A stretch of 64,000 nucleotides of DNA from JBMNPT01 sp050943735 (GTDB taxonomy: Bacteria; Bacillota; Clostridia; Oscillospirales; RGIG577), in NCBI GenBank assembly GCA_050943735.1, contig JBMNPT010000004.1:144611-208610 (forward strand), written 5' to 3'. Shown here one piece after another: positions 6,937 through 13,100 of the stretch. The number at the start of each line of letters is the position of its first letter. The first letter of the stretch is position 1. Both the position numbers and the translations under genes were made by a program. The notes beneath the pieces are model-generated. The model saw nothing but the letters and a program-made list of their open reading frames with translations. It did no database searches and was not told where the DNA came from.

Positions 6937-8049
6937 ATGATAGTTTTGTTTGAAACTCTTAGCTCAAAAGATGCCCGCAACTGTTGGACATTTACAGATG
7001 ATGGCATTGCTGTTTATGCAATGGATGTCATTGGTCATGCAGAGAGACGCAAAATGTTTATTCATTACGGCGCTATTTCCTCGATTACGCTGAATTTTGC
7101 GGGTGTTTTGAACATCAATAAAAACTTTGCTATGCTACAGCTCGGAAAGGCAGATAAAGACACAGCAAAGGTGATGATGTCTTTTATCAAGGAGAAATCA
7201 AAAACTGCATCTTCAGAGATTATCTACATTCAGGGATTTCCTTCGTTTGAAAGCAATGTAGAAAAGTGTGGTTCGAGCTTTGCAAAAAGTCAATATATCG
7301 CTCGAAATACAACGATGCTCACAAAGAAAATCGGAAATCAGGAAGCCCTTGAATTTTATGACCCCGAAGTACAGGAATTTTTGAAAAAATATCCCGGTGA
7401 AAATGCAATTGTCAACAAAGTGCTTGGGCTGTCTGTTAAAGAATTTAATGATAGTGAAAACCTTAAAAGTATGCTTTGTGGCGGCGGTGTAAGGCTTTTA
7501 ATGTGTTGGGATGACCAGTACTCCAAGTATAAAACACAAAGCTGTGTTGTTTTCACTTCCAAAATGATTTTCTTACATAATGCCGCTAAAAATGAGAATT
7601 CGTTCTATTTTGTTCCTAATCTCCACGGTTTTATTAGCCGTATGAGTTCTGTTGTAATTAAAGAAAGTACCTATCATTCAAAACAGAGCAGCGTTACCGG
7701 CAGCGCAGTTGCGGGCGGTATCATTGCGGGGCCTGTAGGCGCTTTAGTCGGTGCTGTGGCTGCGTCTAATTCCAATGCACACGGCGGTAGAACAGTTGCC
7801 GGACCTAAACAGGATTTAGGTAACCGCGCTGTGCATGTTCGCGGTCTTGTCGGAGTTGAGCGTGGCACAGTTAGCACAATTTATGCAGCAAAGGGTAGCG
7901 GATGCCCTGCGGTAAACCATGCCCATGCAAGTGGATGTGATTACTCCGAATTAGAGTATATTAACGGTATCCCCGAAGAAAAGTATAATAGGTTTGCAAA
8001 ATACATTGCCGATTTGTGCCAAAGCATGGATGCCGCACACAATAAATAA
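6937..8049 (+). CDS. Large PH-like/glycine-zipper protein, cassette 3
   Basis: 370 residues, function unknown. It seems to hold two PH-like beta domains: about 12-90 (WTFTDDGIAVYAMDV, KMFIHYGAISSITL) and about 180-245 (VRLLMCWDDQYS, SCVVFTSKMIFLHN, FYFVPNLHGF). A glycine zipper at about 255-275 (AVAGGIIAGPVGALVGAVAA) follows, then a 95-residue tail with LVGVERGTVSTIYAAKG and two CxxxH-like spots, ending in a helical segment. ATG 6937 is very close to AAAGGA; TTG 6946 has better spacing. Own promoter, operator and terminator. Largest member of the family in this window. Two beta domains suggest an internal duplication. Confidence 0.78.
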   Translation: MIVLFETLSSKDARNCWTFTDDGIAVYAMDVIGHAERRKMFIHYGAISSITLNFAGVLNINKNFAMLQLGKADKDTAKVMMSFIKEKSKTASSEIIYIQGFPSFESNVEKCGSSFAKSQYIARNTTMLTKKIGNQEALEFYDPEVQEFLKKYPGENAIVNKVLGLSVKEFNDSENLKSMLCGGGVRLLMCWDDQYSKYKTQSCVVFTSKMIFLHNAAKNENSFYFVPNLHGFISRMSSVVIKESTYHSKQSSVTGSAVAGGIIAGPVGALVGAVAASNSNAHGGRTVAGPKQDLGNRAVHVRGLVGVERGTVSTIYAAKGSGCPAVNHAHASGCDYSELEYINGIPEEKYNRFAKYIADLCQSMDAAHNK

Positions 8050-8052
8050 GCT

Positions 8053-8079
8053 AAAAGGGAGCCTTTAGGCTCCCTTTTT
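8053..8079 (+). terminator. Terminator of cassette 3
   Basis: AAAAGGGAGCC, TTTA loop, GGCTCCCTTTTT. This strong, near-symmetric hairpin can also stop the convergent recombinase transcript. Confidence 0.85.
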
Positions 8080-8080
8080 C

Positions 8081-8115
8081 TATCAAATTAACTGTGCGTG
8101 GCCTTGTATGGCCGC
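8081..8115 (+). repeat. Recombinase 3' end, source of cassette repeats
   Basis: 35 bp spanning the stop codon of the recombinase gene, identical to 6804-6838. The inner 17 bp (8099-8115) are also identical in copy A. Confidence 0.85.
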
Positions 8116-8646
8116 TTCAATCCTCTGCGGCTCAATTCCGATATACCGTTGTGTGGTGGCGGCAGAGCTGTGCTGTAAAAGCCGCTGAACAAGGGCAATA
8201 TCGTAACCGTTGGCCTTGTAAATCTCCGTGGCATACCACTTGCGGAAGCTGTGTGTGCTGATACCCTCAAAGCCTAAATAATCACAGACGATTGCAAGCT
8301 GCTTTTGTATCGCCCGTTCCGTGATGGGAAACATCAATTCCGTCTTGCCTATCCCGCTCCGCAGACAGTAATTCTCTATGTACTGCTGAATAACGAGCGG
8401 GACAGTAAACATACGGCGCTTGCCTGTCTTTTGCTCCACGATTTCAAGTCGGTATCGCTCACCGTCCCGTACAATATCGCAAAGGCGCAGACGCAGAATA
8501 TCGCTGACACGCAAGCCCAAATTCCCCTCCAACACAAGGGCGGTTGCGATACGCTCATTTGGGCGGCAGCCGCAAAAGCCTTGCTTCATGGTTTGAATTA
8601 TTTCCTTGTATTGTTCCGTGGTGAGAGCCTTTGTTTTCTTGTTCAT
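8083..8646 (-). CDS. Compact tyrosine recombinase (XerC/phage-integrase type)
   Basis: 187 residues, essentially the catalytic domain alone. Arg in NLGLRVSD, Lys in EQKTGKRR, HSFRKWYA (H-x-x-R), LLQHSSAATT, and the nucleophilic Tyr in TQRYIGIE are all present, so activity is plausible. Full-length integrases carry an extra arm- or core-binding domain that is missing here, as in small fimbrial-switch and Xer-like enzymes. ATG 8646 follows GGAGG with 5 nt; the longer frame would start at TTG. It reads toward the cassette row, and degraded copies of its 3' end separate the cassettes. It could therefore act at a site overlapping its own 3' end, which is inference. Confidence 0.9.
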   Translation of the reverse strand: MNKKTKALTTEQYKEIIQTMKQGFCGCRPNERIATALVLEGNLGLRVSDILRLRLCDIVRDGERYRLEIVEQKTGKRRMFTVPLVIQQYIENYCLRSGIGKTELMFPITERAIQKQLAIVCDYLGFEGISTHSFRKWYATEIYKANGYDIALVQRLLQHSSAATTQRYIGIEPQRIEAAIQGHAQLI

Positions 8647-8668
8647 GCTTGCCTCCAAAAGTCATAAA

Positions 8669-8751
8669 GTTCGTATTTTGAGCGGTGAACTGTTCGTATG
8701 TTTGCGGCCGCCGCAGACAATCCGCAGAAATACAGGGTTTTGGTGTTCGTA
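8669..8751 (+). repeat. Three GTTCGTA motifs upstream of the recombinase
   Basis: GTTCGTA occurs at 8669, 8692 and 8745 within 83 bp upstream of the recombinase start. The same heptamer occurs at 1358 (serine recombinase promoter) and 12858 (element right end). Clustering suggests a protein-binding site, either a recombinase core or accessory site or an operator. Confidence 0.4.
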
Positions 8752-8773
8752 AAATTCAAATTTTAGGAACTTT

Positions 8774-8807
8774 CCCCGCCGCCCCCCTATTTCAGAGGGC
8801 GGCGGGG
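8774..8807. terminator. GC-rich hairpin between recombinase and phage-like gene
   Basis: CCCCGCCGCCC / GGGCGGCGGGG form a perfect 11-bp stem with a 12-nt loop just downstream of the gene at 8815. The T tail is weak on the minus strand, so it may attenuate rather than fully stop transcription into the recombinase. Confidence 0.5.
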
Positions 8808-8814
8808 TTTCCGT

Positions 8815-9093
8815 TTAGTAGGAAACAGAGAAGCGGCGGGAGCTGACAGGCTTGGTGAAGTCCTTGTAGAGTTCGCCGTAAAGCCGTTTGAATGTGGTGC
8901 TGTCAAATCGATTGCTGATGATGTTGGTGTAGCGGACGATGTAAGCACCGGCGGTCAGTTCTTCGGTGTTCTGTCTGACCATTTCTTCTTTGATGGCCTC
9001 GCGGATGGCATCGGCCTTGGCCTTTGCCTTGGCAGCCAAATCATCATAGTTGTTCATGGCCTCAATCATGGAAATCATTTCGTTCTTGCTCAT
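8815..9093 (-). CDS. Small phage-type protein (YqaJ-module companion-like)
   Basis: 92 residues. An N-terminal charged coiled coil (AAKAKAKADAIREAIKEEM) is followed by EELTAGAYIVRYTNIISNRFDS and a C-terminal KDFTKPVSSRRFSVSY. This layout (helical N-terminus, then 'xYxVxxxxxxSxRxDxxxLK...TRRFxV') is seen in small proteins next to YqaJ/RecT-type recombination genes of Firmicutes phages. That resemblance is from memory of the pattern, not a search. GGAG lies 9 nt before ATG 9093. It is transcribed from the repressor-flanked promoter at 9281-9309 and lies upstream of the recombinase, perhaps as one operon. Confidence 0.7.
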   Translation of the reverse strand: MSKNEMISMIEAMNNYDDLAAKAKAKADAIREAIKEEMVRQNTEELTAGAYIVRYTNIISNRFDSTTFKRLYGELYKDFTKPVSSRRFSVSY

Positions 9094-9099
9094 TGTTCT

Positions 9100-9278
9100 T
9101 TTCTCCTTTTGGTGTTAGATTTTGTTTGGCAAGTGGTGGGTGGCTGTTTAAGTATCTATGCCTCTCCGCAATCCCAATCTCCCTTATCCGTTCCCACTCT
9201 TACCTTGCGTTCTTGGTTTCGGCTCTCGCCTACTTTCGTCCGCCTTGGCTTGCCCTTTGGTGTTCCCCTTAACTGTCT
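9100..9278 (-). other. Long purine-rich untranslated leader
   Basis: Between the minus-strand promoter (-10 at 9281-9286) and the start codon at 9093 lie about 180 nt. On the transcript strand these are strongly A/G-rich (GGGGAACACC, GGGCAAGCC, GGCGGACGAAAG, GGTAAGAGTGGG, GGGAGATTGGG). No good open frame with a start site is seen. It may be a regulatory leader or small RNA. Confidence 0.3.
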
Positions 9279-9280
9279 AT

Positions 9281-9309
9281 ATAATACACCTAAATCGAGT
9301 GTATTTCAA
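9281..9309 (-). promoter_or_regulatory. Divergent promoter with operator O1
   Basis: On the minus strand: TTGAAA, 17-bp spacer, TATTAT. The operator ATACAC-N9-GTGTAT (9284-9304) spans almost the whole promoter. Transcription runs to the phage-like gene and probably the recombinase. Confidence 0.75.
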
Positions 9310-9328
9310 TTCGCAGAATATACAAATA

Positions 9329-9349
9329 TTACACTCGTTTCTTGTGTAA
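9329..9349 (+). promoter_or_regulatory. Operator O2
   Basis: TTACAC-N9-GTGTAA is a 21-bp palindrome of the same type as O1 and O3, lying between the two divergent promoters. Confidence 0.65.
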
Positions 9350-9354
9350 TTTTG

Positions 9355-9387
9355 ACACTTGAAATAGGTGTAACCTTGTGTTATCAT
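9355..9387 (+). promoter_or_regulatory. Promoter of HTH gene with operator O3
   Basis: TTGAAA (9359-9364), 17-bp spacer, TATCAT (9382-9387). The third site ACAC-N9-GTGT (9355-9371) covers the -35 box, which suggests autorepression by the product of the gene at 9418. Confidence 0.75.
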
Positions 9388-9417
9388 AAGGACAATGGAA
9401 AAGGAGGCGATTTTTCG

Positions 9418-9633
9418 GTGCCTATCGTATATAAAATTGATGTGCTTGCCGCACTCAAAGAAAAAGGCTACAACACTAACAAAATCAGAAAAGATAAAAT
9501 CATGGGTGAAGCCATGCTTCAAAAGTTGAGAAGCGGTCAGATGGTGTCCTGGGCTACCCTTGAAACGCTCTGTGCGCTCTTGGAATGTCAGCCGGGGGAC
9601 TTGATTGAATTTGTTGCAGGGGCAGCGGAATAG
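9418..9633 (+). CDS. XRE-family HTH repressor of the divergent switch
   Basis: 71 residues forming a Cro/C1-type domain: IDVLAALKEKGYNTNKIRKDKIMGEAMLQKLRSGQ, then ATLETLCALLECQPGDLIEFV, the standard fifth helix and tail. The start is GTG 9418, about 10 nt after GGAGG; the longer frame from 9109 is ruled out by the promoter and RBS positions. Three ACAC-N9-GTGT sites lie between it and the divergent phage-like/recombinase genes, two of them on the promoters. It most likely represses both directions. DNA binding is family knowledge; the operator assignment is inference. Confidence 0.85.
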   Translation: MPIVYKIDVLAALKEKGYNTNKIRKDKIMGEAMLQKLRSGQMVSWATLETLCALLECQPGDLIEFVAGAAE

Positions 9634-9812
9634 CCCTCTCAAAGCTCACAGGGGGGCGGGTGCTGTTTCGGGAAAACTTTGTTTTCTTTCCCCCTTTGTG
9701 ATTTGGCGTGGGCGCAGCTCCCACGGAGAGTGTTTTTTATTCCGAAAGACGGTTTTTTCGTCTGTTTGCGGTTCGCCTATTTTCTCTCCGTCAGACGGAA
9801 TACAACGAAAAA

Positions 9813-9847
9813 AAACGGCAAATCCCCGTTTCGGAGATTTGCCGTTT
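9813..9847. terminator. Terminator-like hairpin after the HTH gene
   Basis: AAACGGCAAATC / GATTTGCCGTTT form a perfect 12-bp stem with an 11-nt loop. The 180 bp before it (9634-9812) hold several weaker hairpins, such as CGTGGG...CCCACG, and no gene. Confidence 0.65.
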
Positions 9848-9855
9848 CAAATCAG

Positions 9856-9918
9856 AAAGCACGCAAAAATTTTTGGTTTCCTCTAAAAAATAAGAGGCCA
9901 AAAACTTTTGCGTGCTTT
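9856..9918. terminator. Long nested hairpin
   Basis: AAAGCACGCAAAA / TTTTGCGTGCTTT (13 bp), then a mismatch, TTTTTGG / CCAAAAA (7 bp), a 3-nt bulge, CCTCT / AGAGG (5 bp) and an 8-nt loop. About 25 pairs in 63 nt. It overlaps the stop codon of the convergent minus-strand gene and is probably a bidirectional terminator, though unusually elaborate. Confidence 0.7.
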
Positions 9919-10070
9919 TATTTCCAGTCTTTTAATAAATCATCTATGGCCGCATCCAGACACTTTTTCATGCTCTGCCGCATAACCGAATAAATGTAGT
10001 TTTCTAAAATGGATTCACTTTTCTTTTTCTTCTTTTCTTTCTCTCGTTCATTTTTTGATGCACTTTTCAT
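9918..10070 (-). CDS. Lysine-rich 50-residue protein
   Basis: Not recognised. The N-terminus is very basic (KNEREKEKKKKKSES), followed by an amphipathic helix, ENYIYSVMRQSMKKCLDAAIDDLLKDW. ATG 10070 overlaps the stop of the preceding gene (ATGA), and GAGG lies about 10 nt upstream, so translation is probably coupled. It is the last gene of a minus-strand block starting near 11,021. A nucleic-acid-binding accessory role would fit the charge but is a guess. Confidence 0.55.
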   Translation of the reverse strand: MKSASKNEREKEKKKKKSESILENYIYSVMRQSMKKCLDAAIDDLLKDWK

Positions 10071-10252
10071 CTGATTTTTACCTCGCTTGAAATATGCACC
10101 TCTGGAATGTTGTTGGCTTCTTCTCTCTTCTGTATTATTTGATAAAGTTTCTTGTGAGCGGCCTCCATAATCTCCCATGGCTCATATCCGTCAAGATACA
10201 TATAGTCGCTGTATTCCGGAATATTGCGTGTTGCGTATTCATGTAATGTCAT
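10067..10252 (-). CDS. Small hypothetical protein
   Basis: 61 residues: MTLHEYATRNIPEYSDYMYLDGYEPWEIMEAAHKKLYQIIQKREE... It is mixed aromatic and acidic at the N-terminus, then helical. ATG 10252 follows GGAG with 7 nt, which is better than the upstream in-frame ATG at 10270. It overlaps the upstream gene by 14 nt and the downstream gene by 4 nt, so all three are probably co-translated. Family not recognised. Confidence 0.6.
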   Translation of the reverse strand: MTLHEYATRNIPEYSDYMYLDGYEPWEIMEAAHKKLYQIIQKREEANNIPEVHISSEVKIR

Positions 10253-11021
10253 TTTCGGTCTCCTTTTCAAAATTGATTATGTTGTAGCCCTCAATCCCGT
10301 AAACAGGGACTTTGATGGGTGTGTAGCCGTATTTGGCCTTGAACTCGCGGCGGGCGTTTGCATAGCTGAAATAGGCGGCTTCTCCGATGATGGAATCCCG
10401 TTCTTCTTTGCTAATCAAGCCGATTTCGCAATCGTTCAGGGCATCCAGTTCCGCCTTTGCACTTAACTTCTGCTCGGCGTGAAAGAGCTTCAAAAATCCC
10501 TGAACCTGTTCTTCTGGCATGGGAATATAGCAGTTATATTCGCTGTCCAGTCTACACCAAATCTTATCAAGGATTCTGCCTCTTGTACCGCCCTCGTTCT
10601 GGCGTGTGCCAAACATTTCCCGCATTTGTAGCCGTGTGTATTCGCTGACAGTTCCAAACTTGTGTTGAAATTCCTGAATTTCTTCCTTGTCTTTGATAAT
10701 TCTGGCTACATTGGCGGCGGTCTGGACATTATCCTCTTTGACAACCTCGATAATTTTTTCGCCGTATACTTCGTTGCGCTTCTGCGCGTTTCTCTTGTTG
10801 GGGATTTTCTGATAATCACCTAACTTTTTCAGAATGTGGTACTTTGTTTCCCGCCCCTGATACTCAACCTCATATTCATAATAGAGGCTGAAATTTGAAA
10901 GCAGCTCGTTTCGCTTGTGGCTCCATGTGCTGTTGCTGACTTCCATAAATGCTTGTAGTGCCTTTGTGGTGTAGTATCTTCCCACTTCCAATTCTTTTTC
11001 TATGGGTATCTCTCCTTTCAT
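10239..11021 (-). CDS. Unknown protein, possible replication or DNA-binding factor
   Basis: 260 residues. The N-terminal 75 residues (YYTTKALQAFMEVSNSTWSHKRNELLSNFSLYYEYEVEYQGRETKYHILKKL, shown by parts) look like a winged-helix domain. A basic, asparagine-rich linker (KIPNKRNAQKRNEVYG) and a helical middle follow. The C-terminal part contains TVSEYTRLQMREMFG, RGRILDKIWCRL and ARREFKAKYGYTPIKVPVYG. Initiator proteins of small mobile elements can have such a layout, but no family is recognised. The start is uncertain because ATG 11021 has no clear ribosome binding site. It heads a three-gene overlapping block. Confidence 0.6.
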   Translation of the reverse strand: MKGEIPIEKELEVGRYYTTKALQAFMEVSNSTWSHKRNELLSNFSLYYEYEVEYQGRETKYHILKKLGDYQKIPNKRNAQKRNEVYGEKIIEVVKEDNVQTAANVARIIKDKEEIQEFQHKFGTVSEYTRLQMREMFGTRQNEGGTRGRILDKIWCRLDSEYNCYIPMPEEQVQGFLKLFHAEQKLSAKAELDALNDCEIGLISKEERDSIIGEAAYFSYANARREFKAKYGYTPIKVPVYGIEGYNIINFEKETENDIT

Positions 11022-11098
11022 AGATTCTTGCGTTTTGTGGCAAGTTGATTATCCATTTTTGCCCTATCCCCGCAAAAGCTGAACCGCAGCTTCTTATT

Positions 11099-11150
11099 AC
11101 GCAAATTTTTTTGGGTTCTTTTTCTTATAGGACTACAAAAAATTCTGCGT
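11099..11150. other. AT-rich inverted repeat between small genes
   Basis: ACGCAAATTTTTT pairs with AAAAAATTcTGCGT across 25 nt, giving a long AT-rich stem. It lies between the genes at 11021 and 11158 and could be a terminator or a recognition site. No gene is visible in 11022-11157. Confidence 0.45.
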
Positions 11151-11157
11151 GATATTT

Positions 11158-11352
11158 TTATAGATTGCTGACCGCCGCAAGCAACTGGCTTTCAGTCATA
11201 CCGGAAAACTCAGTTTCAAGCTGCTCTGCGGTAAAGCCCGCAGCCTCATAGAAATCAAACAGCAGCGCAAGCATGGCACTATCAAAATCTGGAATGTCAA
11301 ACTGCTCCATAAATCCCTTTACCATTTCAATCGTCATTTCCTTAGTTTTCAT
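11158..11352 (-). CDS. Small acidic hypothetical protein
   Basis: 64 residues, acidic and helical: EMTIEMVKGFMEQFDIPDFDSAMLALLFDFYEAAGFTAEQLETEFSGMTESQLL. The second half reads like a UBA-like or three-helix fold. AGGA lies about 9 nt before ATG 11352. It is co-directional with the paralog pair upstream (26-nt gap) and probably in the same transcript. Function not recognised. Such small acidic proteins are common in plasmids and integrative elements. Confidence 0.65.
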   Translation of the reverse strand: MKTKEMTIEMVKGFMEQFDIPDFDSAMLALLFDFYEAAGFTAEQLETEFSGMTESQLLAAVSNL

Positions 11353-11378
11353 CTTTTCAAATCCTTTCTATGTTTTAA

Positions 11379-11810
11379 TCAGGCGGCGGGCTTGTCGGCG
11401 GGGATGGGAAGAAACTTTGTTTCAACGGTCTTGGCTACGCGGCCAAAGTTAGCAACTTCGGGGTACTGCTGCAAAAACCACCTCTTGATAGTGGGGTAAC
11501 GGAACGCCTTGGAATGGCAAGCGGCAATCATCCGCATTTCCGCAAACTCTGTCAGAACCGCATCAACGGTTTCGGCGCTTTCGTGGGTCATGATGTAGTC
11601 CTCCATGTACTGATAAGTCAGCCCCGCATAGGTTTCCTTATTGGGATTCCGCTTGATGGAGCGGGTGACGACCGCAAAATTGGGGTAATCGCGGCGAACA
11701 CTTTGAAGCTGTGCGTATTCCTCGCTTCTGGTGTTCCGGCACTTCTGTGCAAAGGTTCTGTCCATGACGATTTTTCCGTTCTCAAAGTCGATTTTCAGCG
11801 TGTTCTTCAT
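11379..11810 (-). CDS. Hypothetical protein, paralog of the next gene
   Basis: 143 residues. It shares with the gene at 11845 the order: an N-terminal beta hairpin (KIDFENGKIVMDRTFA), YPNFAVV(T/I)..., a GLTYQYMEDYI motif, a central helix, and KRWFLQQYPEVANF. The two are clearly related but well diverged. GGAGG lies 8 nt before ATG 11810. No known domain is recognised, and there is no signal or membrane segment, so it is probably cytosolic. The tandem pair suggests duplication followed by specialisation, perhaps into a heteromer. Confidence 0.72.
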   Translation of the reverse strand: MKNTLKIDFENGKIVMDRTFAQKCRNTRSEEYAQLQSVRRDYPNFAVVTRSIKRNPNKETYAGLTYQYMEDYIMTHESAETVDAVLTEFAEMRMIAACHSKAFRYPTIKRWFLQQYPEVANFGRVAKTVETKFLPIPADKPAA

Positions 11811-11844
11811 TTTCTTTTCCTCCTATTTCTATTCTTCTGTTGGC

Positions 11845-12270
11845 TTATGCGGCGGTTTTCTGAGCGGTACGCACCTTGCGGGCGTTGTCAATAATCTTGT
11901 TGACCTTGGCGCTCATGGCTTCGATTTCGGGGTACTGAGAGAGAAACCACATCTTGATTTCGCCGTAGCTTGCGGCGGCAGCAAGCTCTACCTTGTTTCC
12001 CTCCGTATCCAGTCCGCGCAGCTCGTAAAACTCAGCCATGATGGAACAGTCGGTATCGTGCGCCTTGATGTAGGTTTCCATATACTCAAAGGTCAGTCCC
12101 TTGAAGTGGTCACCTCTCTTGGCGGCGGACTTAACGATAACTACGCGGAAAGTGGGTTCCGCAGCTTTCAGGGTGTGCAGCTCGTTGAACTTCTCGCTGC
12201 CGTACTTGCCGGCGGCCTTGGCCTCGTTCTTGGTCATCTCGATGGTGTTGTTGGTGTAATTGATAGTCAT
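11845..12270 (-). CDS. Hypothetical protein, paralog of the previous gene
   Basis: 141 residues: NYTNNTIEMTKNEAKAAG, EPTFRVVIVKS, FKGLTFEYMETYI, IKMWFLSQYPEIEAM. These blocks match the neighbouring gene at 11379 in order and spacing. ATG 12270 follows GGAGG with 8 nt, identical in sequence to the ribosome binding site of its paralog (GGAGGAAAAGAAA), so the duplication included the control region. The 34-bp gap suggests one transcript. Function unknown. Confidence 0.72.
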   Translation of the reverse strand: MTINYTNNTIEMTKNEAKAAGKYGSEKFNELHTLKAAEPTFRVVIVKSAAKRGDHFKGLTFEYMETYIKAHDTDCSIMAEFYELRGLDTEGNKVELAAAASYGEIKMWFLSQYPEIEAMSAKVNKIIDNARKVRTAQKTAA

Positions 12271-12373
12271 TTTCTTTTCCTCCAAATTTTATATTTTTTG
12301 TTTTTATTTGTGGGCTTGCTGCCCTGTTCTCTATGGTTTTATTATAGCAGTTTTGGTATGGCGGTCAGTCGTT

Positions 12374-12646
12374 TTAATGGCACTGGTTATCAATGAAACT
12401 GTCGCAGTCGAACTTGATTTTCTTTTGCTTGAAGATGTGTTCCATTCTGCTGCGCGGCACATCGTTCAGGACTTCATAGATAGCGGCAATCCACTTGCAT
12501 TTTTCAACATCTTCATCTGTGATGTGCTTGAACAATCCGTAACCGTCTGCATCACAGGACAAGGCAACAATGGCCTCGTAGATTTCCTTGTAGCCTTCAA
12601 CGGTCAGGCGTCCAGATTCTTCCTCGAAATACTTTTCATTCAACAT
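12374..12646 (-). CDS. Hypothetical protein
   Basis: 90 residues, acidic N-terminal half (MLNEKYFEEESGRLTVEGYKEI), a helical middle with CKWIAAIYEVLNDVPRSRMEHIFKQKKI, and a cysteine-containing end. GGAG lies 9 nt before ATG 12646. It is the first gene of the minus-strand block at the element's right side. An extended -10 promoter (TTGGTATACT, minus strand near 12,700) lies just upstream. Not recognised as any family. Confidence 0.66.
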   Translation of the reverse strand: MLNEKYFEEESGRLTVEGYKEIYEAIVALSCDADGYGLFKHITDEDVEKCKWIAAIYEVLNDVPRSRMEHIFKQKKIKFDCDSFIDNQCH

Positions 12647-12963
12647 CTTGATACTCTCCTTTTTTGTTTTTGTTTTTTGTGGTTCATCTCTTTTGTGATT
12701 TTAGTATACCAAAATTTTTTGACCGAGGTGTCGTTCTAATGTGACACATACACTTTTTTGAAAAGAAAAAACACAGTCTTTTCGACTGTGTTGTAAGTGG
12801 GGCGAACGGGAGCGGCCGCCGCATGTATCAATGATGCTTAAAAGATGTTAACGGGATGTTCGTATTTTCATTGAAAGTAGTTCGATAGTTGTAAAAAGTC
12901 TATGAATAGATGCTATAAACCTGTTGTTCTCTGGCTTTTGGTAGAGTATGATGTAATCGTCAA

Positions 12964-13037
12964 TGGACAAGTTTTGATGGACAACTTTGATGGTTCTTTG
13001 CCTCCGTAAAAAGAGGTAATGGACAAGAAATGGACAA
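12964..13037 (+). repeat. Candidate right arm-type integrase sites
   Basis: TGGACAA occurs at 12964, 12978, 13020 and 13031. The last two have the same 4-bp gap as the pair beside the left end (2461/2472). Confidence 0.5.
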
Positions 13038-13050
13038 TCCGAATAAAAGA

Positions 13051-13082
13051 AACGGGGAAACAGGTTTCCCCGTTTCCCCGTT
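13051..13082 (-). terminator. Rubrerythrin terminator
   Basis: AACGGGGAAAC / GTTTCCCCGTT with a 10-nt loop, followed on the minus strand by GGTTTCTTTTATTC-type sequence. It is supplied by the element together with the gene's new 3' end. Confidence 0.7.
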
Positions 13083-13100
13083 GGAAATGCTTGATTTATC

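Larger units (their letters stand above)
12647..13100. other. Right end of the element, no gene
   Basis: This stretch holds an extended -10 promoter for the minus-strand genes, a hairpin AACACAGTC-TTTTC-GACTGTGTT (12770-12792), one GTTCGTA motif (12858), four TGGACAA motifs (12964-13037) and the rubrerythrin terminator (13051-13082). No supported open frame is seen. Confidence 0.65.

Noticed and set aside
9109..9417. N-terminal extension of the XRE repressor
   Set aside because: The longer open frame runs through two promoters and three operators. GTG 9418 after GGAGG is the natural start.
12964..13037. Short regular repeats as CRISPR or iterons
   Set aside because: The heptamers are too short for CRISPR repeats. 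Occurrence near both element ends fits integrase arm sites better than replication iterons.
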